Source: CAVORB01 sp963736235
GTDB taxonomy: Bacteria; Pseudomonadota; Gammaproteobacteria; Chromatiales; Chromatiaceae
DNA length: 64,000 nt
NCBI GenBank assembly: GCA_963736235.1
Contig: CAVTOR010000031.1
Span: 868,001-932,000 of the forward strand
Reading direction: 5' to 3'
Part shown: positions 15,718 to 25,730 of the stretch, piece by piece
Position numbering within the stretch: position 1 is the first letter of the stretch
Layout of the letters: each line of letters opens with the position of its first letter
The notes under the pieces: model-generated
Database searches by the model: none
Seen by the model: only the letters and a program-made list of their open reading frames with translations
Told to the model about the DNA's origin: nothing
Made by a program: the position numbers and the translations under genes

Positions 15718-18021
15718 CTAGGGCGCGGGTGAGAGCTGGCGCAGCAGCGCGGCGACCTCCGGGTCGCCAGGCATGAGGCGGCTCAGTGTCCGCGCGTAGT
15801 CTAGGGCATCCGCCCGGTTGCCCGTGTCCCGGTTGATGGTGATTAGGGTGACCAGGAGGTCGACATCGGCCGGATGACGGCGATGCGCATCGGCGAGCAC
15901 CCGCAGCGCCGCCTCGGCATCCCCGGTCTCGTTCAGTACCAAGGCGTGAACGTAGGCGTAACGGGGATTCTCCGGTGCCAGCTCGTCCGCCCGGCGAAGC
16001 GCTGTCACGGCCTCGTCGAGCCGCTTTGCACGGATCGCGAGCAGCCCAAGGGCGTGGTGGAGATCCGCGCTGTCCGGGGCCACCGCGAGCCCCGCCCGCA
16101 GGGTCTCCTCTCCCTCCGCGTCGGAGCCCAGGGCGCGATAGAGATCCGCCAGATTGACGTATGCCGGGACGAAACCGGGGTCGAGGCGCAGGGCGGTGCG
16201 GTAGGCCTTCTGCGCAGCGGCCGCTTTCCCCTGCGCCATCTTCACCAGCCCGATGTTGAGATGGGACTCCGGGCGCTCCGCGTTAACCAGCTGTGCCGCG
16301 TCGTATGCCTCCAGGGCCGCGTCCAGCCGGGCGCGCACCGCCTCGGGCGGCTGCTGCCTTACCAGGGGCGCCAGCGTACGAGCGGCCTCCAGACGCACCG
16401 CCCGCACCGGATCATCGAGCAGGGGCATGCCGAGCCGGAACAGGGTCGAGGGGTCGGTCGTCTCCAGATAACGGACCGCCGTCTCCCGCACCAGGGGGTC
16501 CTCGTCCGCGAGCAGCTTCGGCAGGGCCAGCACGTGCGAGGGTTCCGGATAGCCGCGCAGCAGCTCCAACGCCGTGGCGCGCGCGATGCCGGGCCGCATG
16601 GGATCGACCGCGAGGTCCATGAGCAGCTTGCCCGCATCGGGCAACTGGACCCGCCCCGCCTGCAGTGCCTCCCCATAGTGCTGCTCGTCGCTCTCGCGGT
16701 CCCCGTACCACTGCTTCACGGCATCGGCGGCCCATTGCAGCGGCTGATCGCCGTGGCAACCACTGCAGGCGTTGGGGGTGCCGATCTTGAGCGACAGATC
16801 CGGACGGGGGACGCGCATGCTGTGATCGGCCCGCTCGTCGTTCACCATGTAGAGGCGCTGCGGCATGTGGCAACCGACGCAGGAGGCCCCTGGCGTTCCC
16901 GGCTGGTGATGATGGTGGGCCTCGGCGGCATAGCGCTCGACGGCATGGCATTGGGCGCACACCAGGTCACCCTCCAGCTTGAGCCGCAGACTGTGGGGGT
17001 CGTGGCAATCGGTGCAGGTGACCCCGGCGCGGTGCATCTTGCTCTGGAGGAAGGAGCCGTACACGTAGACCTCGTCCAGGATCTGGCCGTCAGGGTGATA
17101 CAGGTGCTCGTCGAGCAGGGACAGCCGGTGGGTGTTGCCGAGGGGGGCGCCGTACTCGTACTGGTCGTGGATCTGACCGCGGCGGGAATGACAGCGGGCG
17201 CAGAGCTCCAGCTCGGTGCGATCGGAACGGGGAACCGAACGCGCCGGCACGCCCGACGTCGGGTCGATGGCCCAGGTGCCGCCATCGCGATCGGCGAGGT
17301 CGACCACCAGCCCCTTGTTCGCGCTCCAGGCGGAGGCATCGCCCGCCGCCACCGCCCTCGCCTGTTCCACGTGCGCCGCGCCGCGCCCGTGGCAGGCCTC
17401 GCAGGCGACGTTTATCTCGGCCCAGGTGGTGGAGAAGGTGTCCGTCTCCAGTTCGTAACCCTTCCTCAGCTCCGTGGAGTGGCACTCGGCGCACTGGTAG
17501 TTCCAGTTCTGCTCGCGGCCGGTCCAGTGCAAGGGATGGTCGGGGCCCATGTGCTGTACGTCCGGGTAGAGGTGGAACCAGCGCTGCCCGCCCTGCTCCC
17601 GCGGGCGGCTGTCCCATGCCAAGCCGAGGCTCTGCAGGCGCCCGCGAGGGAACTCCACCAGGTACTGCTGCAGCGGATACCAGCCGAAGGAATAGGCGAC
17701 GCGATAGTCGCGCAGCTCGCCGTCAGGCCCGTCGGTGCGCACGTACCAGCCGCCGTCGCGGCGGAAGAAGGTGGAGGTGACGCCGTGGGCCGTGAACCGC
17801 GCATCGGCGAAATCGCCCAGCACCGTTTCCTCGCTGGCCTCCGCCATGGCCAAATCGTGGTGCGAGCCACGCCAGGCCGCGTGCTCGGCTTGATGACACT
17901 CAGCGCAGATCCCGCTGCCGACGTAACCGGCTTCGTCGGTCTTCGCCGGCGCGGCCGCGAATGCCGCGCTGACTAAAGACAGGCCCAACAGGGCACCGAC
18001 AACACTGCGCAGCGCACTCAC
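15718..18021 (-). CDS. Periplasmic octaheme c-type cytochrome with HEAT and TPR repeats
   Basis: 767-residue exported cytochrome from a GTG with GAGGAA upstream. A signal peptide ending AAFAA is followed by YVGSGICAECH, the usual opening of this class. Eight CXXCH motifs occur in the first about 420 residues: CAECH twice, CEACH, CARCH, CTDCH, CAQCH, CVGCH and CSGCH. After them come HEAT-like repeats (LLADEDPLVRETAVRYLE, LLDDPVRAVRLEAARTL) and at least four TPR units to the C terminus (SHLNIGLVKMAQGKAAAAQKAY onward). Electron transfer in the periplasm is clear; a specific substrate (nitrite, tetrathionate or a partner redox protein) is not. It is divergent from the DegP gene. Confidence 0.88.
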   Translation of the reverse strand: MSALRSVVGALLGLSLVSAAFAAAPAKTDEAGYVGSGICAECHQAEHAAWRGSHHDLAMAEASEETVLGDFADARFTAHGVTSTFFRRDGGWYVRTDGPDGELRDYRVAYSFGWYPLQQYLVEFPRGRLQSLGLAWDSRPREQGGQRWFHLYPDVQHMGPDHPLHWTGREQNWNYQCAECHSTELRKGYELETDTFSTTWAEINVACEACHGRGAAHVEQARAVAAGDASAWSANKGLVVDLADRDGGTWAIDPTSGVPARSVPRSDRTELELCARCHSRRGQIHDQYEYGAPLGNTHRLSLLDEHLYHPDGQILDEVYVYGSFLQSKMHRAGVTCTDCHDPHSLRLKLEGDLVCAQCHAVERYAAEAHHHHQPGTPGASCVGCHMPQRLYMVNDERADHSMRVPRPDLSLKIGTPNACSGCHGDQPLQWAADAVKQWYGDRESDEQHYGEALQAGRVQLPDAGKLLMDLAVDPMRPGIARATALELLRGYPEPSHVLALPKLLADEDPLVRETAVRYLETTDPSTLFRLGMPLLDDPVRAVRLEAARTLAPLVRQQPPEAVRARLDAALEAYDAAQLVNAERPESHLNIGLVKMAQGKAAAAQKAYRTALRLDPGFVPAYVNLADLYRALGSDAEGEETLRAGLAVAPDSADLHHALGLLAIRAKRLDEAVTALRRADELAPENPRYAYVHALVLNETGDAEAALRVLADAHRRHPADVDLLVTLITINRDTGNRADALDYARTLSRLMPGDPEVAALLRQLSPAP

Positions 18022-18246
18022 GGGGTTTCCTCGCTTTACTCGCCCAATACCGAACCTCGACGTTCCATCCTATCAGATCTCTCCCGCACCGCCCCGGGCA
18101 CACCACCGGGCGAATCCTTAACTTTTGGTAATCCAGGGGAAAGACCTGCGTAACCCCAGAGCCTCTATAACTTGGCACGTGACCAGACCGGGGCGTGGAT
18201 CGCCACCGGTACGTCGGCCCACATGCAAACTGTAAGGAGCGAGACC

Positions 18247-19797
18247 ATGAGCAACCCAGACCTCGACACTAAAGCCGCCGCTTGCGGCCGAATTCCCCTG
18301 ACACGCCGGGTACTATTCGTGCCCAGCGCCATCGCCGGCGCGGTGCTACTCGCCCTGGCCGCGGCCCACGTGGGCATCCCCGGACAGGCCATGGCGAACT
18401 TGCCCGCAGCCGCACCGGCGGGGGCCACCAGTTTCGCGGGGCCCCCAAGCTTCGCGGAGATCGCCGAGCGCGTGACCCCCGCCGTCGTCAACGTTGCGGT
18501 GACGCAGGAGGAGGGCGATGACGCCAGCGCACAGATCGCGATGCCCGATCTACCGGAAGGCAGCCCCCTCGGTGAGCTTTTCCGCCGCTTCAATCCACAC
18601 GGCGGACACTTCCCGCCGGGACTGGATATTCCGCGGCAGAGTCAGGGGTCTGGGTTCATCATCGACACTGACGGACACGTCGTCACCAACCATCACGTCG
18701 TCGAGCAAGGGACCAAGATCGAGGTGATCCTGAACGACGGCACCCGCTACCAGGCGCGCGTGGTCGGACGCGACGCCAAGACCGACCTGGCCCTGCTGAA
18801 GATCGACGCCGGGAAGGCGCTGCCCTTCGTCGAGCTCGGCAGCTCGGAGCAGGCGCGGGTCGGCGACTGGGTGCTCGCGGTGGGAAACCCGTTCGGCCTC
18901 GGGGGCTCGGTGAGCGCCGGGATCATCTCCGCGCGGGGCCGGGACATCGCGTCGGGCCCCTATGACGACTATCTGCAGATCGACGCGCCAATCAACCGCG
19001 GCAATTCGGGGGGCCCCCTGTTCGATGCCTCCGGGCGCGTGATCGGGATCAACACGGCCATCTATTCCCCGAGCGGCGGCAACGTGGGCATCGGCTTCGC
19101 CATCCCCGCATCGAGCGCCGAGACCGTGATCTCCGCGCTCAAGGCCAACGGTCGGGTGGAGCGCGGCTGGCTGGGGGTTCAGATCCAGGGGGTGACGGAG
19201 GAGATCGCCGCTGCCCTCGGCCGCGAGGACCAGCAGGGAGCGCTGGTCGCGGAGGTGATGCCGGACGGACCGGCCGCTAAGGCGGGCCTGCGGACCGGCG
19301 ATCTGATCCTGGCCGTCGACGGCAAGCCAGTCGACAAGGTCAAGGACCTGCCGCGCATGGTCGCCGACATCGCGGCGGGAACCAAGGTCCAGATCTCGCT
19401 GCAACGAGATGGCGGCGAGGCTTCGATTGATCTGGTCGTGGGCGAGATGCCGGGGGAGCAGCCGGTGGCTGCATCGACGCTGCCGCAGACGGATAAGGCC
19501 GAGCCCCGCCTCGGTCTCTACCTCGCCCCGCTCACGCCGGAGGCGCGCGAGTCCCAGAAGCTGGCTAGCGACGCGCGGGGCGTCCTCGTCGCCGGGGTCG
19601 AGAAAAACAGCGCCGCGGCGAAGGCAGGCATCGAGCCCGGGAGCCTGATCACCATGGTCGGCCAGAGCGAGGTGACATCCCCGGATCAGGTGGCGAGCCG
19701 GGTGCGCGAGGCAGTCGGAAAGGGCAACCAAGCGGTGCTGCTGCGTATCGAGCAGGACGGAGAGGCGCGCTTCGTGGCCGTGAAGCCGGCCGCCTGA
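18247..19797 (+). CDS. degP: Periplasmic serine endoprotease DegP/MucD-like
   Basis: 516-residue Do-family protease. A signal anchor at about 20-42 is followed by the trypsin-like domain with His150 (VTNHHVV), Asp180 (KTDLALLK) and Ser254 (GNSGGPLF), then two PDZ domains (GVQIQGVTEE onward, and LGLYLAPLT onward). It degrades or chaperones misfolded envelope proteins. The start at 18247 has AAGGAG 6 bases upstream; the frame is open to 18172. A two-component system follows 126 bases later, a common arrangement for envelope-stress proteases. Confidence 0.93.
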   Translation: MSNPDLDTKAAACGRIPLTRRVLFVPSAIAGAVLLALAAAHVGIPGQAMANLPAAAPAGATSFAGPPSFAEIAERVTPAVVNVAVTQEEGDDASAQIAMPDLPEGSPLGELFRRFNPHGGHFPPGLDIPRQSQGSGFIIDTDGHVVTNHHVVEQGTKIEVILNDGTRYQARVVGRDAKTDLALLKIDAGKALPFVELGSSEQARVGDWVLAVGNPFGLGGSVSAGIISARGRDIASGPYDDYLQIDAPINRGNSGGPLFDASGRVIGINTAIYSPSGGNVGIGFAIPASSAETVISALKANGRVERGWLGVQIQGVTEEIAAALGREDQQGALVAEVMPDGPAAKAGLRTGDLILAVDGKPVDKVKDLPRMVADIAAGTKVQISLQRDGGEASIDLVVGEMPGEQPVAASTLPQTDKAEPRLGLYLAPLTPEARESQKLASDARGVLVAGVEKNSAAAKAGIEPGSLITMVGQSEVTSPDQVASRVREAVGKGNQAVLLRIEQDGEARFVAVKPAA

Positions 19798-19923
19798 CCG
19801 ATAAGAGACGCCGCGACAGTGGGGGGCGCATGGGGATCCGGTTTCCCTTTGCGTCCCCCGCGCCTTTGTGGTTCAACTACCGCATCGCATCTGCAGACTT
19901 GTCCCGCTCCAACCCCGCGAACC

Positions 19924-20601
19924 ATGCGCGTGCTCCTTATCGAAGATGACCGCCAGGTGGTCGGCTACCTCGGCAAGGCCCTGCGTGAGTCGGGGGCGGT
20001 CGTCGATCACGCCGGCGACGGGAGGGAGGGGTTGTTCATGGCCGCGGGCACCGACTATGACGTGCTGGTCATCGACCGCATGCTGCCGAAGCTGGACGGG
20101 CTCGCCATCGTGCGCACCCTGCGCGCCTCCGGCAATCGCACCCCGGTGCTGATCCTCAGCGCCCTGGGCGAGGTGGACGACCGGGTCGAGGGCCTGCGCG
20201 CTGGAGGAGACGACTACCTGGTCAAGCCCTTCGCCTTCGCAGAGCTCCACGCCCGCCTCGAGGCCCTGCTCCGGCGCGGCGGCGGGGAGACGCCAGAGAC
20301 CCGGCTGGAAGTCGCCGACCTGGAGATGGACCTGCTGGCCCGCACCGTCACCCGTGCCGGCACGGAGATCCAGCTTCAGCCCCGGGAGTTTCGGCTGCTC
20401 GAGTACCTGATGCGCCACGCCGGACAGGTCGTCACCCGCACCATGCTGTTGGAGAACGTGTGGGACTACCACTTCGATCCCCAGACCAACGTCATCGACG
20501 TCCACGTCAGCCGCCTGCGCGCCAAGATCGACCGGGACTTCGAGCAGCCCCTGCTGCACACGGTACGCGGCGCCGGATACATGCTGTGTGATCGCGACTA
20601 A
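19924..20601 (+). CDS. OmpR-family response regulator
   Basis: 225-residue regulator with Asp51 in VLVIDRMLPKLDG as phospho-acceptor and the VKPFAFAEL lysine motif. The winged-helix output domain contains LQPREFRLLEYLMRH and the recognition region NVIDVHVSRLRAKID, ending VRGAGYMLCD. It resembles the CusR/QseB group. The kinase gene starts inside its last codons (14-base overlap), indicating translational coupling. It probably acts with the kinase on envelope functions, given degP upstream. Confidence 0.92.
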   Translation: MRVLLIEDDRQVVGYLGKALRESGAVVDHAGDGREGLFMAAGTDYDVLVIDRMLPKLDGLAIVRTLRASGNRTPVLILSALGEVDDRVEGLRAGGDDYLVKPFAFAELHARLEALLRRGGGETPETRLEVADLEMDLLARTVTRAGTEIQLQPREFRLLEYLMRHAGQVVTRTMLLENVWDYHFDPQTNVIDVHVSRLRAKIDRDFEQPLLHTVRGAGYMLCDRD

Positions 20602-21946
20602 GCTGCTGCGCAGCTACACCTTTCGTCTCGCCCTGCTCTACACGGCCTTGTCACTGGGCTCCGTGGTGGTCCTGCTCGGCTTCATCTACTGGGCCACCGC
20701 CGGCTACATGGACCGCCAGACCGACGAGACCATCGAGGCGGAGATCCGGGGTCTTGCGGAGCAGTACCGGCGCCGCGGCCTCGCCGGGCTGACCACTGTG
20801 ATCGCCGAGCGGGTAGCGCGGGACCCGGACGGCGCCGCGGTCTATCTGCTCGCGGATGACGACTTCGACCCCGTCGTCGGCAATCTCAGCCGCTGGCCCG
20901 AGGCACCGACGACCGACGACGGCTGGATGCGCTTCGGGCTGCTGGACTGGGGGCGCGACAAGTCCGAGCAGCACGAGGCCCGGGCCCGCACCTTCCTCCT
21001 GCGCGGCGGGCTGCACCTGCTGGTGGGGCGCGACGTGCGGGAGCTGGAGTCGATACGCAGGCTGATTCTGAACGCCTTGGCCTCGGGGCTCGCCATCACC
21101 ATCGCCCTCGCCCTCGGTGCGGGCTTGCTAGTCAGCAGCCGAGTCGCACGCCGCATCGAGGCCATTACCCAGACCGGCCGGGAAATCATGGAGGGCGACC
21201 TGTCCCAGCGGGTGCCAACCAATGGCAGCGGCGACGACTTCGACCAGCTGGCGGCCAACCTCAACCGCATGCTGGAACGCATCGAGGGCCTGATGGCAGG
21301 CCGTGCGTCAGGTCTCGGACAACATCGCCCACGATCTGCGGACCCCGCTGACCCGGCTGCGCACCCGCCTGGAGCTCGCACAAGCCGCTGACCCGCGGCA
21401 GGCGAGGGAGGCGGTCGACCAGGCCGTCGAGGACGCCGAGGAGCTGCTTGCCACCTTCAACGCCCTGCTGCGCATCGCCCGCATCGAGTCGGGCAGCCGG
21501 CGCAGCGCCTTCGCGACGTTCGACCTTGCCGGTCTGGTGCGCGACGTCGGCGAGCTCTACGAGCCGCTGGCGGCGGACAAGGGCCAGCAGCTGACCGTGA
21601 AGGCAGAAGGGGCAATCTCGGTCCGGGGAGATCGGGACTTGCTGTTCCAGGCCCTGACGAACCTGGTCGACAACGCGATCAAGTACACCCCGGAGGGAGG
21701 CCAGGTCGTCCTCGCGGCGACTCCGGGCGACTGCGCCCCGGAGGTAGTGGTGGCGGACACCGGCCCGGGCATCCCGCCAGAGCTCGGGAGAAGGTCTTCC
21801 AGCGCTTCTTCCGCGCGGACGACAGCCGCGCCACCCCCGGCAGCGGTCTGGGCCTGAGCCTGGTGCGGGCGGTTGCGGATCTCCACGGCGCGAGCATCGG
21901 GCTCGAGACGAACGACCCGGGGCTGCGCGTGGTCCTGCGCTTCTGA
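20588..21946 (+). CDS. Membrane sensor histidine kinase, frameshifted
   Basis: Partner kinase of the preceding regulator, about 452 residues if repaired, with a GTG start. Two transmembrane segments (about 10-40 and 158-183) flank a periplasmic domain, followed by HAMP. Similarity runs in frame 2 to about 21300 and in frame 3 through DNIAHDLRTPLTRLRTRLEL (phospho-acceptor His) and NLVDNAIKYTPEGG. It returns to frame 2 from about 21786 for KVFQRFFRADDSR, GSGLGLSLV and the stop at 21944-21946. Two indels therefore break it. All catalytic boxes are present once joined, so sequencing error is the simplest reading. Confidence 0.88.
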
Positions 21947-22207
21947 GGCGGGGCGATCAGGGCCAAAGGTCACCTTGGTTTGGCCGCGCTGGACCGTTTG
22001 CACTCCAGGCCCGGAACCGCATTCGGCGACTGAAGCCGGGGATCAAGCGCCGCGATCCCTTACAAACTCCGAGGCTTTCTCCTACAGACGTTTCCGCCGC
22101 GTCTTACTAGTCTCTTGTTAAGGGGGTCGCATTTCGCCAGCCGCACCCCGGTGCTGGGCCGGAGCCCGAGAGAAGACTCCCGCAGACTTCGACGCCAGGG
22201 GAAATCC

Positions 22208-22528
22208 ATGAACAATAACCTTCGTCGCAGCACACGAGTCCCTGTCAGCATACCCTTCGAGGTGTACGACCTGACGCGGCGCATGGGCCGGTACTGGAGC
22301 TCGAACGCCAGTCAAGAGGGCGTGTTCCTCAAGGCAAGGGCACCCAATCGCCTCAACGGCATCCTCGATCTTCGGTTTCAGGCGGAGGGGCGGGAGCATC
22401 GGCTGCGGGGCGTCGTCGTCCACCGCGAGAGCAAGCGGGGGGTTGGCGTTCAGCTTGCCTACTGGCGCAAAGCGGATCAGGCATCCCACAAGGTCTACCT
22501 GGAGGTCAGCGGCTGCCGTCAAAGATAG
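22208..22528 (+). CDS. PilZ-domain c-di-GMP-binding protein
   Basis: 106-residue single-domain PilZ protein. The RxxxR motif is R6-R10 (RRSTR) and the second motif reads NASQEGVFL, matching the D/N-x-S-x-x-G signature that binds cyclic di-GMP. A GGGG-rich ribosome site precedes the ATG at 22208. It stands alone between the kinase gene and the NamZ-like gene; its effector partner is unknown. Confidence 0.85.
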   Translation: MNNNLRRSTRVPVSIPFEVYDLTRRMGRYWSSNASQEGVFLKARAPNRLNGILDLRFQAEGREHRLRGVVVHRESKRGVGVQLAYWRKADQASHKVYLEVSGCRQR

Positions 22529-22746
22529 GCGGCAGGAACACCGAATCACGGACCATTCTCTTCCCCCCGCCCGCTTCCAGCCGGTCGTCCAGGGCAAGGG
22601 ACCGCACCACCCCGCATCCTGATCCTAAACAGGCCGCGATCACCGCCTCCCAGTCCCCGCAGGCGAAGGACATTGGGTTAGACTCCGCACGCCCAGGCAA
22701 GAGAGCCTGGATCAGTCCACGTTCGCTGGAGAAATCGCCAACCCAC

Positions 22747-23967
22747 ATGACCGAACGCGCCCTGAGAAACGGCATCGACGTCCTCTTGGACAGCCGGCGA
22801 CTCCGCGCGGAGCTCAACGGCCGGAGGCTCGCCCTGCTCGGCCACGCGGCCTCCATGACGCGAAATTACCGCCACAGCCTGGACGCGCTGATCGCTGATC
22901 CCGCGCTGACGATCACCTCCGCCTTCGGCCCCCAGCACGGGATGCGTGGAGACAAGCAGGACAACATGATCGAAACGGCGGACTACCTGGACCCCCGCCA
23001 CGGCATCCCGGTCTACAGCCTCTACGGAGCGGTGCGCTATCCGACCGCAGCGATGCTGGACAGCTTCGACCTGCTGCTGGTGGACCTACAGGACATCGGC
23101 ACCCGCATCTACACCTACGTCACCACCCTCGCCTACGTGCTGGAGGCCTGCGCCGCGAGCGGCAAATCGGTTTGGGTGCTCGACCGTCCCAACCCCGCCG
23201 GACGGCCGGTGGAGGGCACTATCCTCGAGCCTGGGTGGGAGAGCTTCGTCGGGGCCGCGCCCCTGGTTATGCGCCACGGCCTCACCTTTGGTGAGCTCGC
23301 CTATTGGATCGCCAGCGAGAAGGGACTGGACCTCGACCTCCGCGTGGTGCCGATGGATGGCTATCGTCCGGACGAGGGTCCCGGGTACGGCTGGCCCCTG
23401 CACCGGGCCTCCTGGGTGAATCCCAGCCCCAACGCGTCCAGCCTCAACATGGCCCGCTGCTTCCCGGGCACCGTGCTGTTCGAAGGGACGACCCTCTCGG
23501 AAGGTCGCGGAACGACGACCGCGCTGGAGGTAATCGGCGCGCCCGACATCGATTTCGAACGCATACTGCGGCACATGACCGCCTTGCGGGAGGACTGGCT
23601 GCAAGGCTGCATCCTGCGTCCGTGCTGGTTCGAGCCCACTTTCCACAAGCACGCAGGGAGGCTCTGCTCCGGAATCCAGATCCACACCGACAACGAGCAC
23701 TACCGGCACGACCAATTCCGGCCATATCGGATGGCCGCGCTGCTCCTCAAGGCGATACGCGCCGAGCACCCGGACTACGGAATCTGGCGCGATTTCCCCT
23801 ACGAATACGAGTCGGAGCGCCTGGCCATCGACCTATTGAACGGCGGGACCCTTCTGCGCGAGTGGGTGGACGATCCGGCGGCCGAGCCGGCGGATCTGGA
23901 GTCCAGGCTGAGATCGGACGAGGGAGCCTGGTTCCAATCCCGAGCGGACTTCCTTCTCTACAACTGA
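22747..23967 (+). CDS. namZ: NamZ-like exo-N-acetylmuramidase (DUF1343)
   Basis: 406-residue DUF1343 protein. Conserved blocks include GLLTHAAS-like LALLGHAASMT, FGPQHGMRGDKQDNM, PVYSLYG, LVDLQDIGTRIYTYVTTL, VLDRPNPAGRPVEG and FEGTTLSEGRGTT. The Bacillus homologue NamZ (YbbC) removes terminal MurNAc from peptidoglycan fragments. No signal peptide is visible at MTERALRNGIDVLLDS, so the protein would be cytoplasmic or the true start lies elsewhere, although the ATG at 22747 fits the family N terminus. A role in cell-wall recycling is inferred. Confidence 0.85.
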   Translation: MTERALRNGIDVLLDSRRLRAELNGRRLALLGHAASMTRNYRHSLDALIADPALTITSAFGPQHGMRGDKQDNMIETADYLDPRHGIPVYSLYGAVRYPTAAMLDSFDLLLVDLQDIGTRIYTYVTTLAYVLEACAASGKSVWVLDRPNPAGRPVEGTILEPGWESFVGAAPLVMRHGLTFGELAYWIASEKGLDLDLRVVPMDGYRPDEGPGYGWPLHRASWVNPSPNASSLNMARCFPGTVLFEGTTLSEGRGTTTALEVIGAPDIDFERILRHMTALREDWLQGCILRPCWFEPTFHKHAGRLCSGIQIHTDNEHYRHDQFRPYRMAALLLKAIRAEHPDYGIWRDFPYEYESERLAIDLLNGGTLLREWVDDPAAEPADLESRLRSDEGAWFQSRADFLLYN

Positions 23968-24013
23968 GCCCGGCTGCCACCCGGACCAGGCGATCGCTCG
24001 GTGGTCGCCGAGC

Positions 24014-24442
24014 TCATCCGCTGATGTAGTTCACCAGCTGCTCGATGGTGAATTCCTGATCGGAAATGATGGCCTTGACCAGGTCGCCAATCGAGATGAT
24101 GCCGATCAGCCTGTCACCTTCGATGACCGGAAGGTGGCGGGTACGCTTTTCGGTCATCACGGCCATGGACTCCTCCACACTCTCATCCGGGGTGGCGCAC
24201 ACCGGCCGCTGGTCCATGATCTCCCTGACGGGCGTGTCCTTCGACGAGCGTCCCTTCAGAATCACGTTGCGGGCGTAGTCACGTTCCGAAATCAGTCCCA
24301 CAAGCCTTCCGTCCTCAAGAACCGCGAGTGAGCCGATCTCCTTATCGGCCATCAGCTTCATCGCGTCATATACGGTAGAATCCGGACTGATGGACCAGAT
24401 CTCACGCCCCTTCTCATCCAACAGATCTTTGATCGTTCTCAA
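24014..24442 (-). CDS. Two-CBS-domain protein
   Basis: 142 residues containing two tandem CBS domains (WSISPDSTVYDAMKLMADK and VCATPDESVEESMAVMTEK) and little else. Such proteins bind adenine nucleotides or SAM and regulate partners; the partner here is unknown. I place the start at a TTG at 24442 because GAGGAG lies 6-7 bases upstream and LRTIKDLLDEKG matches the normal family N terminus. A GTG at 24466 would add eight residues. Confidence 0.85.
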   Translation of the reverse strand: MRTIKDLLDEKGREIWSISPDSTVYDAMKLMADKEIGSLAVLEDGRLVGLISERDYARNVILKGRSSKDTPVREIMDQRPVCATPDESVEESMAVMTEKRTRHLPVIEGDRLIGIISIGDLVKAIISDQEFTIEQLVNYISG

Positions 24443-24596
24443 TTTTTTCTCCTCGGTGGTGGACACCCGAACTCGCTCCCGCCGTCGAAAGCTACAGCGT
24501 ATTTTCGCCGGGTGTTGCCACGAAGATTAGCAAACCCAGGGGGCCTCGTGCGCTATAGCCGCCGCGGACGCCGGGGGGAACCTCTCGCGATTGCGG

Positions 24597-25562
24597 CTAG
24601 CCCGCGCCTCCGGCCCCGCTGGTACGACTGTGGCGCTCCTTGCCGAGCTCCGATTCCAGCCACTTGCGCAGACGGTTGGAGTCGCCGACGGGCGTGAGCT
24701 TGCCGGATGAGTCCAGCAGCACGATGGAAAAGGAGCGCCCCGCGATATCGGCCTGCATGACCAGGCAGCGCCCGGCCTCGTTGATGTAGCCGGTCTTGCT
24801 CAGCTGTATCCGCCAGTCGGGGCTGGCGTTGCGTACCAGCGGGTTCGTGTTGCGGTACTCCAGCGTGAAGCCGTTGCCGTAGGGGTTGACCTCCATCCTC
24901 TCCCGCGTCGTCGCCTGCCGAATGAAGGGATAACGGACGGCCGCCCGCACCATCTTGCCAAGGTCTTCCGCCGTGGAGCGGTTGGCGGCGGCGAGGCCAC
25001 TGGCGTCGGCGAAATGGGAGTCGAGCATGCCGAGCGTCTGAGCCTTGCGGTTCATGGCCTGCAGGAAGGCCCGCGTGCCCCCTGGCAATGAGGTTCGACC
25101 GAGGGCCGACGCGGCCCGGTTGTCGGAGGACATGAGGGCCACCGCCAGCATCTCTGCCCGCGTCAGCGTGGCTTTACCGGTGCGCAGGCGGGAGCGGCTG
25201 TTGCGCAGCCGGTCGCGATCGGCGTCCAGGATCGTGATCGGCTCGTCCATCGGCAACCCGGCGTCGAGCACCACCATGGCCGTCATCAGCTTCGTAATCG
25301 AGGCGATCGGCTTGACTTGCCTGGCTTGCTTTTCGTAGACGACGCGCCCCTGGTCATCCACAACCAGCACCGCCGCGGAGCGCAGGTGCAGTCTGGTCGC
25401 GTCGAGCAGACCCCAATCCGTTTGCACACTCACCGGCGCGGTGCCGAAGATCACCGTTTCGGCGCGCGCCACAACCAGGATACCGAGGCCCAACAGGAGG
25501 CCCAACAACTGCCGCCAAACAGGGCGTTGGGCGAATGAATACGAGATCAATGGCATCCGCAT
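24597..25562 (-). CDS. pbpG: D-alanyl-D-alanine endopeptidase (PBP7/PbpG-like)
   Basis: 321-residue exported peptidase of the S11 family. A signal anchor (about 19-34) precedes the three active-site motifs: Ser88-Ile-Thr-Lys91 in PIASITKLMTAM, Ser146-Asp-Asn in MSSDNRAAS, and Lys-Thr-Gly in QLSKTGYINEAG. It cleaves peptide cross-links in murein. The motif KxxGS(L/F)xxxD-type SHFADASGLAAAN is also present. It is divergent from the transporter gene. Confidence 0.92.
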   Translation of the reverse strand: MRMPLISYSFAQRPVWRQLLGLLLGLGILVVARAETVIFGTAPVSVQTDWGLLDATRLHLRSAAVLVVDDQGRVVYEKQARQVKPIASITKLMTAMVVLDAGLPMDEPITILDADRDRLRNSRSRLRTGKATLTRAEMLAVALMSSDNRAASALGRTSLPGGTRAFLQAMNRKAQTLGMLDSHFADASGLAAANRSTAEDLGKMVRAAVRYPFIRQATTRERMEVNPYGNGFTLEYRNTNPLVRNASPDWRIQLSKTGYINEAGRCLVMQADIAGRSFSIVLLDSSGKLTPVGDSNRLRKWLESELGKERHSRTSGAGGAG

Positions 25563-25730
25563 TTCTCTGAGTTAGGAGACCAGTAGACGTGGGCGGGTGA
25601 ACCGCCCGCACTGCATACCACAGCGCCGCGCGGGAATATAGCACGACCCCGGGATCGGCCAAGCCAGCCGCACGGATGAGCGAACGCGGCGGTTTGCCAA
25701 ACCCCGTGGGCGCCCGTATGCTCCCGCGCC

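Noticed and set aside
15874..17976. Long plus-strand frame of 700 codons
   Set aside because: Antisense of the octaheme cytochrome, whose eight CXXCH motifs and repeats are unambiguous.
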